This document shows, one piece after another, positions 1 to 10,174 of a stretch of 64,000 nucleotides of DNA. This DNA comes from Myxococcales bacterium (GTDB taxonomy: Bacteria; Myxococcota_A; Polyangia; Fen-1088): contig PLNW01000106.1 of the NCBI GenBank assembly GCA_003142855.1, positions 44,590 to 108,589 of the forward strand, given 5' to 3'. The notes below the pieces were generated by a model. The model had not been told where the DNA came from. It did not search any database and saw nothing but the letters and a program-made list of their open reading frames with translations. The translations under genes and the position numbers were made by a program. Position 1 is the stretch's first letter. Every line of letters begins with the position of its first letter.

Positions 1-399
1 GCCACGCAGCTCGCCGCGACCGACGTGTTCCTGATCTACGGGCAGGAGCAGGCCAGCGACGCGACCCTCAATCAGCTCGGTCAGGACTGGGCCAGCGCCA
101 TGACCACGTTCACAAATCTAGGGGGAACGGTCATTCTCCTGGACGGCCTCTACGCTGCCAACGCTGGCGGCGTTCAGATCCTTTCACAAGCGGGTCTGTT
201 CAATATTCAGCACAATGTGTCCACAACCAACGCCGTGTGTACGGTGGTCTCACCGGGAGACGCATTGGCTAGCGGACTACCCAAGACCTACCGTTGCGAG
301 CAGAACAGCGTCAACTTCACCACCACTGAGGTTGGGCCTGCGGTCACGTCCGTTGTGGAGTCGGGGACGCCCGTGGTCGTCGACAAGGTCTTTTTCTAG
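1..399 (+). CDS. Hypothetical protein, 3' end only
   Basis: The frame is already open at base 1 and runs 132 codons to a TAG at 397-399, so the start lies outside the window; the ATG at 25 is probably internal. The visible part is rich in Ala, Val, Thr and Gly and alternates hydrophobic and polar residues (for example GGTVILLDGLYAANAGG), as in an alpha/beta fold such as a ThuA or class I amidotransferase-like domain, but no family motif is clear. It ends 11 bases before the convergent dapF stop. Function unknown; the coding call rests on the open frame and tidy end. Confidence 0.6.
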   Translation, partial: ATQLAATDVFLIYGQEQASDATLNQLGQDWASAMTTFTNLGGTVILLDGLYAANAGGVQILSQAGLFNIQHNVSTTNAVCTVVSPGDALASGLPKTYRCEQNSVNFTTTEVGPAVTSVVESGTPVVVDKVFF

Positions 400-409
400 C
401 CTTCACTGC

Positions 410-1336
410 CTATGACTCTCCAGCCGGCCCGCGAATCTGGTCGGGATCGATCTCGGCCTCGAATACGATGCGGGCAGGGCCGCGCATCGAGACGCCGGTG
501 TAGGTGGCGGATCCATGTTGGCTTGCCACGCGGATGAAAAGCGTCCCGCCAGGAAGGTGAACTGGAATCTCGTGATCAGGTGCCGCCCGGCCTTCTAGGC
601 AGGCGGCCACGGTTGTGGCGCAAGCACCGGTGCCGCACGCGAGGGTGATACCGCAGCCCCGCTCCCACACCACGAGATCGATCTCAGGCCCTTTTCGCAC
701 GCGCGCGAATTCGACGTTGGTCCGGCGGGGAAACAAGGAATCGTGCTCGATGCCGCGTCCGTAGGTTTCGGCCAGGGCGCGCAGGTCAGCTGCGGGATCG
801 TCGATGAAGATCACCGCATGGGGGTTGCCCATGGACACGGCGGTGAATGCGAATTGACGATCACCTGCGCGCAACGGGCTTCTCACCAGGCGCTGGCCAG
901 CCGGCGCCGCGACCGGGATCTGGGGCGGGTCCAATTGCGGCCGTCCCATCTCGACCGCCACCGTCTCGGCCCGACCGTCGCGCGCGTCGATCCGGCATTC
1001 CAGCAGCCCGGCGCCCGTGTCGATGCGTAGCACCGGTCGACGCAGAGATGGATCCCTGTCATAGAGATACTTGGCCACGCAGCGAAGGCCGTTGCCACAC
1101 ATCTCGGCCTCGCTGCCGTCAGCGTTGATGACCTGCATGCGGGCGTCGCCCTGCACAGGCGGCAGGATGGCCAGCACGCCGTCGCCGCCCACGCCAAAGT
1201 GGCGGTCACATAGCGCGCGTACGACTTCCGGATCGGTCGCTGATGAAACTCCTGCCGCGGCCTTGCCTGGGCGCAAGTCCACGACGAGAAAATCATTTCC
1301 CAGCCCTTCGGCCTTGACGAAGGGGATCGACGGCAT
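410..1336 (-). CDS. dapF: Diaminopimelate epimerase
   Basis: Interconverts LL- and meso-diaminopimelate, the last step before lysine and the peptidoglycan cross-linking residue; cytoplasmic. The 308-residue protein has the family N-terminus (KAEGLGNDFLVVD) and both catalytic cysteine sites: Cys80 in ADGSEAEMCGNGLRC and Cys234 in ACGTGACA. The usual length is about 275-300; the small excess is in N-terminal loops and the C-terminus. It is last in a leftward block pgk-tpiA-secG-dapF, starting 9 bases after the secG stop, so it is probably co-transcribed. The ATG at 1336 directly precedes the conserved N-terminal strand. Confidence 0.95.
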   Translation of the reverse strand: MPSIPFVKAEGLGNDFLVVDLRPGKAAAGVSSATDPEVVRALCDRHFGVGGDGVLAILPPVQGDARMQVINADGSEAEMCGNGLRCVAKYLYDRDPSLRRPVLRIDTGAGLLECRIDARDGRAETVAVEMGRPQLDPPQIPVAAPAGQRLVRSPLRAGDRQFAFTAVSMGNPHAVIFIDDPAADLRALAETYGRGIEHDSLFPRRTNVEFARVRKGPEIDLVVWERGCGITLACGTGACATTVAACLEGRAAPDHEIPVHLPGGTLFIRVASQHGSATYTGVSMRGPARIVFEAEIDPDQIRGPAGES

Positions 1337-1345
1337 CTCGATAGT

Positions 1346-2053
1346 CTACGGCTGAGTCGGAGTCGGCGCTACCGGCTCTTCTTCCGCGGCGGGAGCCGCC
1401 TTCTTGGCCCGGACTGGCTTCGGTGCGGGAGCAGCCCCCTCGGCCGGGGCTGGCTTGTGAACTGGCGCTGCCTCATCGGTCGATGCTGGCTTCGCTACGC
1501 GTACCTTCTTGACTGGGGCTGGCTTGTCGGCGGCCGGGACCGTCTCGCTGGCCGGCAGTTTGAGTTTGAGCGTCGACTTCTCGGGCACCGCCATTTCCAC
1601 AGTGGCCTTGGCGGGCACGACCGGCCGGTCGTCAGTCGTCTTGGTTTCGGTCGCGGTGGCAGACGCGCTCGCTGTGGCGCCTTCGGGCGGGACCGACTTG
1701 GCCTTCTCGGCTTCCTCGCGGGCCTTTTCCAGCGCGCCGGCCAGTTTGGCCTTGGTTGCATCTTCCGCCTTCTTGTCAGCCGCTTTCTTGGCGGCGATCT
1801 TCTGCAAGCGCCGCGAATCGGACTGGCTCGACATGTAGGCCAGGGTCATCGAATTCGCGAAGAAGATGAAGGCGCAGACCGCGGTCATCTTGGTCAAGAA
1901 GTTCGCACCTCCGGATGAGCCGAACACGGACTGGCTGCCTCCGCTACCGCCAAAGGCGATGCCCATGCCTCCGCCACGTCCAGCCTGGAGGAGAACCACC
2001 AGCATCAAGAAGATGCACACAATGACGTGAAGAACTGTCAAGAACGTATACAC
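1346..2053 (-). CDS. secG: Preprotein translocase subunit SecG with long Lys/Ala/Pro-rich tail
   Basis: SecG is the small inner-membrane partner of SecYE that assists SecA-driven export. The N-terminal ~85 residues are classic: helix one (FLTVLHVIVCIFLMLVVLLQ), the Gly-rich GRGGGMGIAFGGSG linker, and helix two (TKMTAVCAFIFFANSMTLAY). I chose the GTG at 2053 because GGAAGGGG lies just upstream and the longer frame is non-homologous tpiA antisense. The start overlaps the tpiA stop by 16 bases. The odd part is a ~145-residue tail of Lys/Ala/Glu then Pro/Ala/Lys repeats (about residues 90-235), more than doubling the normal length of 75-110. Confidence 0.9.
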   Translation of the reverse strand: MYTFLTVLHVIVCIFLMLVVLLQAGRGGGMGIAFGGSGGSQSVFGSSGGANFLTKMTAVCAFIFFANSMTLAYMSSQSDSRRLQKIAAKKAADKKAEDATKAKLAGALEKAREEAEKAKSVPPEGATASASATATETKTTDDRPVVPAKATVEMAVPEKSTLKLKLPASETVPAADKPAPVKKVRVAKPASTDEAAPVHKPAPAEGAAPAPKPVRAKKAAPAAEEEPVAPTPTQP

Positions 2054-2823
2054 GCGGAAGCCCCTTCCTTTACGAGCTTGGCGAATGATTCCACAGTCAG
2101 CGACGCACCGCCAACCAGTGCGCCGTCGATGTCCTTCTGGCCCATCAAGCTGGCCACGTTGTCCGGCTTGACGCTGCCACCGTAAAGAATCCGAATCTCT
2201 TGCGCCTTGCCCCGCAAGCGCGAAGTCAGCTGCGCGCGAATGGCCGCGTGCACCTCCTGTGCTTGATCGGGTGTGGCGTTGCGGCCGGTGCCGATGGCCC
2301 ACACGGGCTCGTACGCGATCACGACCTTGCCCCGCTCATCATCGGAAAGCTCGCGGGTGGCGCCGTCCAGTTGGCTCGACACGCGCCCAAGCGCTTGGCC
2401 CGCGTCGCGCTCGGCCAGGGTTTCGCCGATGCAAATGATGGGGGTCAAGTGAAGGCCGAGTGCCGCCTTGGCCTTGCGGGCCACGTTCGCGTCGGTCTCG
2501 GAAAAAAGCTGGCGCCGCTCCGAGTGGCCGATGATCACGTAGCGCGCGCCCGCGTCCGCGATCTGTGCCATGGCCACTTCGCCGGTGAAGGCACCCTTGA
2601 CCTCCCAGTAGCCATCCTGGGCCGCCACGCCGAGCGCGCTGGACTTGAGCTTCTCGGCGACTGTGGCTAGGGCCACGAAGCCGGGCCCTACGGCCACGTC
2701 CACTGTGGTGATGCCTGCGGTGGCGTCGCGCACGCCCGCGGCCAGAGCGACTGACTCGGACAGACTGCCCCACAACTTCCAATTTCCGCAAAAGAGCGGT
2801 TGGGGAACACGAGGTTGAGACAT
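2038..2823 (-). CDS. tpiA: Triosephosphate isomerase
   Basis: Interconverts dihydroxyacetone phosphate and glyceraldehyde 3-phosphate in glycolysis. The 261-residue (beta/alpha)8 barrel shows Asn14 and Lys16 in CGNWKLWG, His100 in IIGHSERR, Glu172 in AYEPVWAIGTG and the phosphate-binding LYGGSVKPDN, so all catalytic residues are present at the family length. The ATG at 2823 has AAAGGAG upstream. It sits 18 bases after pgk and overlaps secG by 16 bases, the common pgk-tpiA-secG arrangement. No gap gene is next to pgk here. Confidence 0.97.
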   Translation of the reverse strand: MSQPRVPQPLFCGNWKLWGSLSESVALAAGVRDATAGITTVDVAVGPGFVALATVAEKLKSSALGVAAQDGYWEVKGAFTGEVAMAQIADAGARYVIIGHSERRQLFSETDANVARKAKAALGLHLTPIICIGETLAERDAGQALGRVSSQLDGATRELSDDERGKVVIAYEPVWAIGTGRNATPDQAQEVHAAIRAQLTSRLRGKAQEIRILYGGSVKPDNVASLMGQKDIDGALVGGASLTVESFAKLVKEGASACIRS

Positions 2824-2841
2824 GAGAGGCTCCTTTCTACC

Positions 2842-4026
2842 CTAGGACTCCAATGCGGCAAGTCCGGGAAGCTTCTTACCCTCGATGAACTCGAGAGTCG
2901 CGCAGCCGCCCGTCGAGATGTGTGTGATGCGCTCGGACACGCCTGCGCGGCCAAGCGCAGCCACCGAGTCGGGACCGCCTACCACGGTCAGGCCGAGTTT
3001 CACAGCGGCTACCGCCCTGGCCACAGCGATAGTGCCGGCGGCAAAGGGTGCAGAGTCGAACACGCCCATGGGGCCGTCCCAGAACACGGTGCGGGCATGG
3101 GCCAGGCCTTCTGTGAACCGCTGCGCGGTTTCGGGACCGATGTCCAGCGCCGCCAGATCGTCGGGCACTTTCATCGCGGGAACCACCTGGCCCGCCGGCG
3201 CATCCCGACCCGATGCCGCCACCAGATCGCGCGGCAAGAGAATCTCGACCTCGGCGTCCTGGGCACTGGCCAGAAAGGCGCGCGCCCAGGCCAACTTCTC
3301 GGCTTCCAGGCGGGAGGTGCCGAGGCTGCCACCTTGAGCCTTGAGAAAGGTGTTGGCCAACACGCCACCGACGAAGATCGCGTCGGCACGGCCAAGCAGG
3401 CTTTCCAGCAGGCCCATCTTGTCGGACAGGTTGGCACCGCCCAGGATGGCGACGAACGGCCGCGCGACATCACCGCCGAGCTGGCCCAGGAACCTCACCT
3501 CACGCTCCAGCTTCATCCCCATACCCCTGGTCGACACGAACCTAGTCATCCCGGCGGTCGAGGCATGCGCCAGGTGCGCGGTTGTGAAGGCATCGTCGAT
3601 GTAGACGTCGGCGTAGCTGGCGAGGGCTCGGGAGAAGGTTTCGTCGTTGGCCTCTTCACCGGCCGCGAAACGCAGGTTTTCCAGCATGGCCACGCTGCCG
3701 TCGCGCAGGTCCGCCACGACTTTCTTGGCGCCGTCGCCCACCGGCTCGTCGGCCAAGACCACGTCACGGTCGAGAAGTTCGACTAGGCAGGCGGCCACCG
3801 GCATGAGGGAAAACGCGGGGTTTGGTTTTCCCTTGGGCCGACCAAGATGCGAGGCCAGCACCACCCGCCCACCGTGGTCGATGGCGTGCCGGATAGTGGG
3901 CAGGCTTTCGTGAATGCGCGTAGCATCGGACACGCCGCCGGCAGGGGTCAGCGGAACATCGAAGTCCACGCGGATGAAGACCCGCCGGCCTTGAATGTCC
4001 AGATCGGCGATGGTCTTGGCCGCCAT
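2842..4026 (-). CDS. pgk: Phosphoglycerate kinase
   Basis: Transfers phosphate from 1,3-bisphosphoglycerate to ADP. The 394-residue product begins MAAKTIADLDIQGRRVFIRV and shows the N-domain RVDFDVP signature, the SHLGRPKG substrate site, the GGAKVSDK equivalent written here as GGANLSDK, and the nucleotide-binding VVGGPDSVAALGRAG segment. The Lys of GGAKV is replaced by Asn, worth noting since that Lys usually contacts nucleotide phosphate. The ATG at 4026 is preferred over an upstream TTG at 4083 because it fits the family N-terminus and lies after the terminator at 4085-4107. First gene of the pgk-tpiA-secG-dapF block. Confidence 0.95.
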   Translation of the reverse strand: MAAKTIADLDIQGRRVFIRVDFDVPLTPAGGVSDATRIHESLPTIRHAIDHGGRVVLASHLGRPKGKPNPAFSLMPVAACLVELLDRDVVLADEPVGDGAKKVVADLRDGSVAMLENLRFAAGEEANDETFSRALASYADVYIDDAFTTAHLAHASTAGMTRFVSTRGMGMKLEREVRFLGQLGGDVARPFVAILGGANLSDKMGLLESLLGRADAIFVGGVLANTFLKAQGGSLGTSRLEAEKLAWARAFLASAQDAEVEILLPRDLVAASGRDAPAGQVVPAMKVPDDLAALDIGPETAQRFTEGLAHARTVFWDGPMGVFDSAPFAAGTIAVARAVAAVKLGLTVVGGPDSVAALGRAGVSERITHISTGGCATLEFIEGKKLPGLAALES

Positions 4027-4084
4027 GGGAGGGACCGCTTTTACACGGAATAGTCTCTGGTTTCCAGGCCATTCCCTGGGCAAT

Positions 4085-4107
4085 AAAAAGGGGGCCGCTG
4101 GGCCCCC
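4085..4107 (-). terminator. Rho-independent terminator of the 64-residue gene
   Basis: Read on the minus strand this is a perfect 7-bp stem GGGGGCC / GGCCCCC with loop CAGC followed by five T. It lies between the small gene ending at 4139 and the pgk start at 4026, so pgk probably has its own promoter in the remaining ~58 bases or relies on read-through. Confidence 0.8.
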
Positions 4108-4138
4108 AAGCTACGAACTATGTGCAATGAGAAGCGGG

Positions 4139-4333
4139 CTAGACGAGCTGCGCATCCTCCTTGATGTCGGACGTGACCAAGCTGATCAGCTCAGATGCCA
4201 CAGCAACGATTTGCTTTGGCTCGTAGCCGTTCTGACGCAAATCCCGGTACAAGGACTTGGACAGGATCTTCAGGGCACGTTCCCTGCTAATAACTGGCGC
4301 TGCGGTATTCACGGTTGCCAGAGCTTGAGACAT
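4139..4333 (-). CDS. Small conserved-looking hypothetical protein (64 aa)
   Basis: The ATG at 4333 has an excellent ribosome-binding site (GGGAGGAGGG six bases upstream), and a strong terminator follows the stop, so this is a complete single-gene transcription unit. The product is helical and charged, with RERALKILSKSLYRDLRQNGY followed by EPKQIVAVASELISLV. No motif is recognised; size and composition fit a small regulator or adaptor, but I assign no function. An AT-rich stretch at about 4395-4430 with TTGACG on the minus strand may hold its promoter. Confidence 0.75.
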   Translation of the reverse strand: MSQALATVNTAAPVISRERALKILSKSLYRDLRQNGYEPKQIVAVASELISLVTSDIKEDAQLV

Positions 4334-4539
4334 GGACCCTCCTCCCAAGAAGGTTGCCGCCACTCCAAGCACGGACTGTGCCACGAGGTATGACACGTCA
4401 ACTTGTTGATTTTGTTATTGTCTCGTCGCGGCGGCACGGCTTCGGCGCGTAGCTGCTTTCGCACTGCTGGCGCTCAATGGACACCAAGTAGCCTGGTAAT
4501 CCCGTTAACTGGTGCGCACGGCAATACGCAGTTGCGGCG

Positions 4540-6162
4540 TCACTCGTCATGCCACATGCGCGATGCGGAAACCGCGGCGCGGTATTGAAGTAGACTCTGC
4601 GCGCGCCGCTGTTCTGACCAACCACGCTCGCGCGTGAGCAAGTCCGCAGTTTCCTCAGCCACATCCATGCCGTGCGTCTTGCTGAAAAGCGCGAGGGGCA
4701 CGCGGCGTCGGAGCACGTCTTCCACTTCGCAGGCCAGGTCGGATCGAATGGCGAACAGGAGCTCGCCGGCCACGTAAGGCAGCTCGGCATCAAGCCGGCG
4801 CCCCATCGAGGCATCGGCCGTGACGAGTGCGAGCACCTGATCGACGCGAGCTCCGTAGGTTTCGTTGAGGTGCGCGGCGATGTCGGGTGCCAGGTTGTGA
4901 GCAAGAAGGCTGGCCTTGCCAGTGCCGGGCAGGTGCCGCGTGCGCGTCTGGCACGGGCGCAAGGCGCGTTGGAGGCCGCGGTCGCGCAGCAACTCGATCG
5001 CGCGGTTCACGGTCTCTTCGGCCATGGACCGCATGGTCGTCAGCTTGCCGCCGGCCACGTGGAGCCAGCCCCGCGCGTCCGACCAGATCGCGTGCTCGCG
5101 TGACGTGGCGGACTGGTTCGCCCGCCCGCTGTCGAGAAGAGGCCGAAGGCCAGCGAAGGTCGAGATCACATCGCTGGGTCGCAGGTTGGCGGGTGGGAAG
5201 GCGTGGTTTGCGAGTTCCAGCAGATAGTCCACGTCGCGACGAAGGGCGCGAATTTCATCCTCAGGCCGTGGCGGCCGTCCAGGCCAGTCAGTCTCGGTGG
5301 TGCCAATGATGGTACGGCGGCCAGCGGGCAGCAAAAACGCCAGGCGCCCGTCGCGCGGGGAATGCACCACCACCGCTCGGCCTTGCGTGGGTAGACGATC
5401 GCCATCCACCACCAGGTGGACGCCAAGGGTGGGGCGCAATTTGCGCGGTCCGCCCGAGAAACTGTCACAAAAGGGACCGGTGGCGTTCACCATGAGACGG
5501 GCACGAATCTCGAACCGCTCACCGCGCTCGCGGTCGAGCGCCTGCGCCACGTGGAAGCTGTCGGAGCGCCGAAGGTCAGGCTGGATTTCGACATAGGAAA
5601 GCGTGACCGCCCCGGAAGTCATAGCGTCGAGCACGTTTTCCAACACCAGGCGCGCATCGTCGGTCTGGCAATCGACATATTGCTGCGCGCCCTGCAGGCC
5701 CGCGTTGCGCAGCCAGGGCGCCAGCCGATGGATCTCGTCGGCGTCGAGCGAGCGGCTGCGTACCGGCGCTTGCCATAGGGCAAGCGCGTCGTACAGGCCC
5801 ACGCCCAGGGAAAGCAGCATCGGCGAGGGAAAGCGGCCCGCGTAGCAAGGATAGAGAAACTCCCGTGGGCGACACAGGTGCGGAGCCGTATCGAGCAAGC
5901 GGCGGCGTTCGGCCAGGGACTCGAACACCAGCCGGAAGTCGCCATGCTGCAGGTAGCGCAGGCCTCCGTGGATGAGTTTGGACGACTGGCTGGAGGTTTG
6001 GCTGGCAAAGTCGCCGCGTTCACACAGAGCCACCCGCAGGCCGCGCGTGGCCGCGTCGCGGGCAATCGCAGCGCCGGTGGCTCCGCCGCCCACCACGAGC
6101 AGATCAAACGACTCGCTTTCCAGGCGGCGTCGCGCAGCTTCCCGCCAACCCACCCCGGTCAT
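4540..6162 (-). CDS. glpD: Aerobic glycerol-3-phosphate dehydrogenase
   Basis: FAD-dependent oxidation of sn-glycerol 3-phosphate to dihydroxyacetone phosphate, feeding electrons to quinone at the inner membrane. The 540-residue protein has the dinucleotide fold GGGATGAAIARDAATRG at about residues 25-41, the substrate segment SSKLIHGGLRYL, the FAD-binding TTETDWPG region and the C-terminal helical domain expected of GlpD. The start is 4 bases from the aspS stop, so the two are probably one transcript. No glpF or glpK is nearby; the product would enter via tpiA in the neighbouring operon. Confidence 0.93.
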   Translation of the reverse strand: MTGVGWREAARRRLESESFDLLVVGGGATGAAIARDAATRGLRVALCERGDFASQTSSQSSKLIHGGLRYLQHGDFRLVFESLAERRRLLDTAPHLCRPREFLYPCYAGRFPSPMLLSLGVGLYDALALWQAPVRSRSLDADEIHRLAPWLRNAGLQGAQQYVDCQTDDARLVLENVLDAMTSGAVTLSYVEIQPDLRRSDSFHVAQALDRERGERFEIRARLMVNATGPFCDSFSGGPRKLRPTLGVHLVVDGDRLPTQGRAVVVHSPRDGRLAFLLPAGRRTIIGTTETDWPGRPPRPEDEIRALRRDVDYLLELANHAFPPANLRPSDVISTFAGLRPLLDSGRANQSATSREHAIWSDARGWLHVAGGKLTTMRSMAEETVNRAIELLRDRGLQRALRPCQTRTRHLPGTGKASLLAHNLAPDIAAHLNETYGARVDQVLALVTADASMGRRLDAELPYVAGELLFAIRSDLACEVEDVLRRRVPLALFSKTHGMDVAEETADLLTRERGWSEQRRAQSLLQYRAAVSASRMWHDE

Positions 6163-6166
6163 GGCG

Positions 6167-7978
<1,812 letters not shown>

Positions 7979-8052
7979 GGCGTGATTTTTACTGGAGAGT
8001 CGCCTCCGCGTCGAGGAGGAAGCGGATCTTGCGCGTTTGTCGCTTTGGCAAT

Positions 8053-8076
8053 GCGGCTTGCCGAGAGGCAGGCCGC
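8053..8076. promoter_or_regulatory. Hairpin in the aspS / DHH phosphoesterase divergent spacer
   Basis: GCGGCTTGCC and GGCAGGCCGC form a 10-bp stem (one G-T pair) with a GAGA loop. There is no T-tract, so it is not an obvious terminator. It overlaps the inferred -35 region of the rightward promoter (TTGCCG at 8058-8063, TAAGTT at 8081-8086), which would suit an operator. Confidence 0.4.
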
Positions 8077-8092
8077 ACCCTAAGTTCTGAGT

Positions 8093-9052
8093 ATGCGTCT
8101 GCGTGTTCTTCATCACGGCAGTTGTTTTGACGGCGCCAGTTCAGCCGGGATCTTCGCTCGTTTCTTTCGTGAATGCGTGGCGCGGGGGCCAGTGGACGTG
8201 GCATTCACCCCCATGGACCACAAAGAGGCTGGACCTGCCATTCCGCCTGAGTCGCTCGACGGTGATGTGAATGCGTGCGTGGATTTTCGCTACACCTCTG
8301 ACGCGCGTTTGCACTGGTGGTTCGACCATCACGTCTCCACCTTCCAGAGCGCCGCGGACGAAGCCCATTTTCGCGCTGACCAAAACGGCCAAAAATTCTA
8401 CGACCCGAGTGCCAAGAGCTGCACGCGCTTTCTGGCCCGCACCGTGGCTGAGAAGTTCGGCTTCGACATCTCGTCCTTGCAGGAACTGCTCCACTGGGCC
8501 GAGATCATCGACGGTGCGCTTTTCGAATCAGCCGCCCAGGCTGTGGAGCTGCACGAGCCGGCTTTGCGCCTGATGACCTGGGTGGAAGCCAACCGCGACC
8601 GCGCGCTGTCCGAGCGATTCATCGCGGACGTGATCTCAAAGCCGCTCGAGGAGGTCGTCGCCAGCCCGTATGTGGCCGAGCCGCTGGTCGGCCTGCTCGA
8701 ACGGCATCACAAGAACGTGGAAGCGATCCGCCGCCTGGCCCGTCTTGAACAGGGGGTGGTGTTCACCGATCTTTCGCTGGAACCCATCACCTCGGTGAAC
8801 AAGTTCATCGTCTACTACCTCTATCCAGAGGCGCGCTATGCGGTGACGGTCCTGTCGCCCGGCAAGCGCATGAAGGTGTCAGTCGGCTCCAATCCCTGGC
8901 CGCCCATGCCACGCACCCATGACATCGCCAAGCTGTGCGAGCGCTATGGTGGCGGCGGGCACCCGGCGGTGGGCGCGATTTCGCTGCCCAAGGGCGAAGT
9001 CGTGCGGGCTCGCCAGATCGCGGCTGAGCTGGTTGCGATTCTGAGAAGCTAG
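8093..9052 (+). CDS. DHH-family phosphoesterase
   Basis: DHH/DHHA1 proteins hydrolyse phosphodiesters such as c-di-AMP, nanoRNA or 3'-phosphoadenosine phosphate using two Mn ions. This 319-residue protein shows motif I (HHGSCFDGASSAG, Asp13), the DHH triad at residues 78-80 in WWFDHHVSTF, and a C-terminal DHHA1 motif YGGGGHPAVGAISL near residue 293. It lacks extra CBS, PAS or membrane domains, so it resembles the stand-alone nanoRNase / oligoribonuclease-like group, but the substrate is not resolvable. No ribosome-binding site precedes the ATG; a possible -10 (TAAGTT) ends 6 bases before it. Its 3' end overlaps the convergent phosphoesterase gene by 4 bases. Confidence 0.88.
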   Translation: MRLRVLHHGSCFDGASSAGIFARFFRECVARGPVDVAFTPMDHKEAGPAIPPESLDGDVNACVDFRYTSDARLHWWFDHHVSTFQSAADEAHFRADQNGQKFYDPSAKSCTRFLARTVAEKFGFDISSLQELLHWAEIIDGALFESAAQAVELHEPALRLMTWVEANRDRALSERFIADVISKPLEEVVASPYVAEPLVGLLERHHKNVEAIRRLARLEQGVVFTDLSLEPITSVNKFIVYYLYPEARYAVTVLSPGKRMKVSVGSNPWPPMPRTHDIAKLCERYGGGGHPAVGAISLPKGEVVRARQIAAELVAILRS

Positions 9053-10026
9053 AAATGGCGAAATTCGATCGTGGTGCGCAGCGAGCGACGGGCTCGTCTG
9101 CGTACGACCTTTTCGGCCCGGCGGCGCAGCTTTCGCGGTGATAGTGCGCGACCGGCCAAGGGCTCCTGCTCGCGATCCGGTTCCTCGAACTCACCCGGCC
9201 GGCGACCAAACTCGAAGATGGTGATCTCGCGCTTGCCACGTTCGCCGATACGAATCGGGATGACGGAAGCGCCAATGCCAGCCCCCACGTACACCGCGCC
9301 GGTCACCACCGCGCCTCGGTGCGGCTGGCGCGTGCCATACAGGCCATGCACGTACTTGTGGCCGCCGATCTTGCCTACAGCAATCTCATTGAGGCGGGCC
9401 ACCGTGATCTGGCCGCCGTGGGTGTGTCCGGCCAGCACCAGCGGGATGCCATGTTTCCAGAGCTGGTCGGCCTCTTCGGCGATGTGGGACAGGGCCAGCG
9501 CAGGAAGATCGCGGCGCAAGCCGGACACGGCCCTTTCGATCCGGGCATGTCCGGTGTACGCATCGTCGAGGCCCACGATCTGCAGGCGCTGCCGGCGGAT
9601 GGTGATGATGGTGTTGTCGTTGCGCAGCACCTCGACGCCGCCTCGCTTGAGCGCGGCTGCCACCTCGTCGGCGCCGGCCCAGTGGTCGTGGTTGCCCAGC
9701 ACGCCGATGACAGGCGCGCGGAAGGCACGCACCAGCTCGACGAGCTGGTCGAGATAGAGCTGGCTGTGGCACACGAAATCTCCGGTGATCACCACCAAGT
9801 CGGGATTTTCGGCGTTGGTCAGCTCAACCGCTTCGCGCTGAATTGCGAAGGGCGTAATCCGGCCCACGTGCTGGTCTGTCAGGTGCGCGATGCGAATCGG
9901 TTCCATGGCGCCGGCATACGCTGCCGGACCGGCGAAGCGCCGGACCCTGATGTGACCGGCGTGTGAAGGCCCAGAATCCATGGTACCTAGGAGGAGCTGG
10001 CTCCAGCCGAAGGGCGGGAACAACAT
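9049..10026 (-). CDS. YkuE-type calcineurin-like metallophosphoesterase
   Basis: The 325-residue protein has the dimetal motifs in order: DQH at residues 51-53 (HLTDQHVG; usually DxH), GDF at 82-84, GNHDHW at 111-116, and LAGHTHGGQ near residue 200. This fits the YkuE / UDP-2,3-diacylglucosamine pyrophosphatase-like group. I placed the start at the ATG at 10026 because AAAGGAC lies just upstream, and the extra N-terminal strand (HIRVRRF) is typical of the family; ORFs further upstream lack homology. No transmembrane helix is evident. The C-terminus is a basic tail (SPRKLRRRAEKVVRRRARR) that could bind nucleic acid or membrane. Substrate unknown. Confidence 0.85.
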   Translation of the reverse strand: MLFPPFGWSQLLLGTMDSGPSHAGHIRVRRFAGPAAYAGAMEPIRIAHLTDQHVGRITPFAIQREAVELTNAENPDLVVITGDFVCHSQLYLDQLVELVRAFRAPVIGVLGNHDHWAGADEVAAALKRGGVEVLRNDNTIITIRRQRLQIVGLDDAYTGHARIERAVSGLRRDLPALALSHIAEEADQLWKHGIPLVLAGHTHGGQITVARLNEIAVGKIGGHKYVHGLYGTRQPHRGAVVTGAVYVGAGIGASVIPIRIGERGKREITIFEFGRRPGEFEEPDREQEPLAGRALSPRKLRRRAEKVVRRRARRSLRTTIEFRHF

Positions 10027-10174
10027 GTCCTTTAATTGTGACCCACGATACTGAGAAGTCCAGGCGAAAAAGTCCCGGCCCCGGCGAGTTTTTGTCAACG
10101 CACGTCGGCCCGCGAAATCCGATGCGGAAGTCGAAAATGGTCTTGAATTTCGCATGACTTGTCGACGTTCTCAC

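Noticed and set aside
2800..3786. 328-codon plus-strand frame over pgk
   Set aside because: Antisense shadow of phosphoglycerate kinase.
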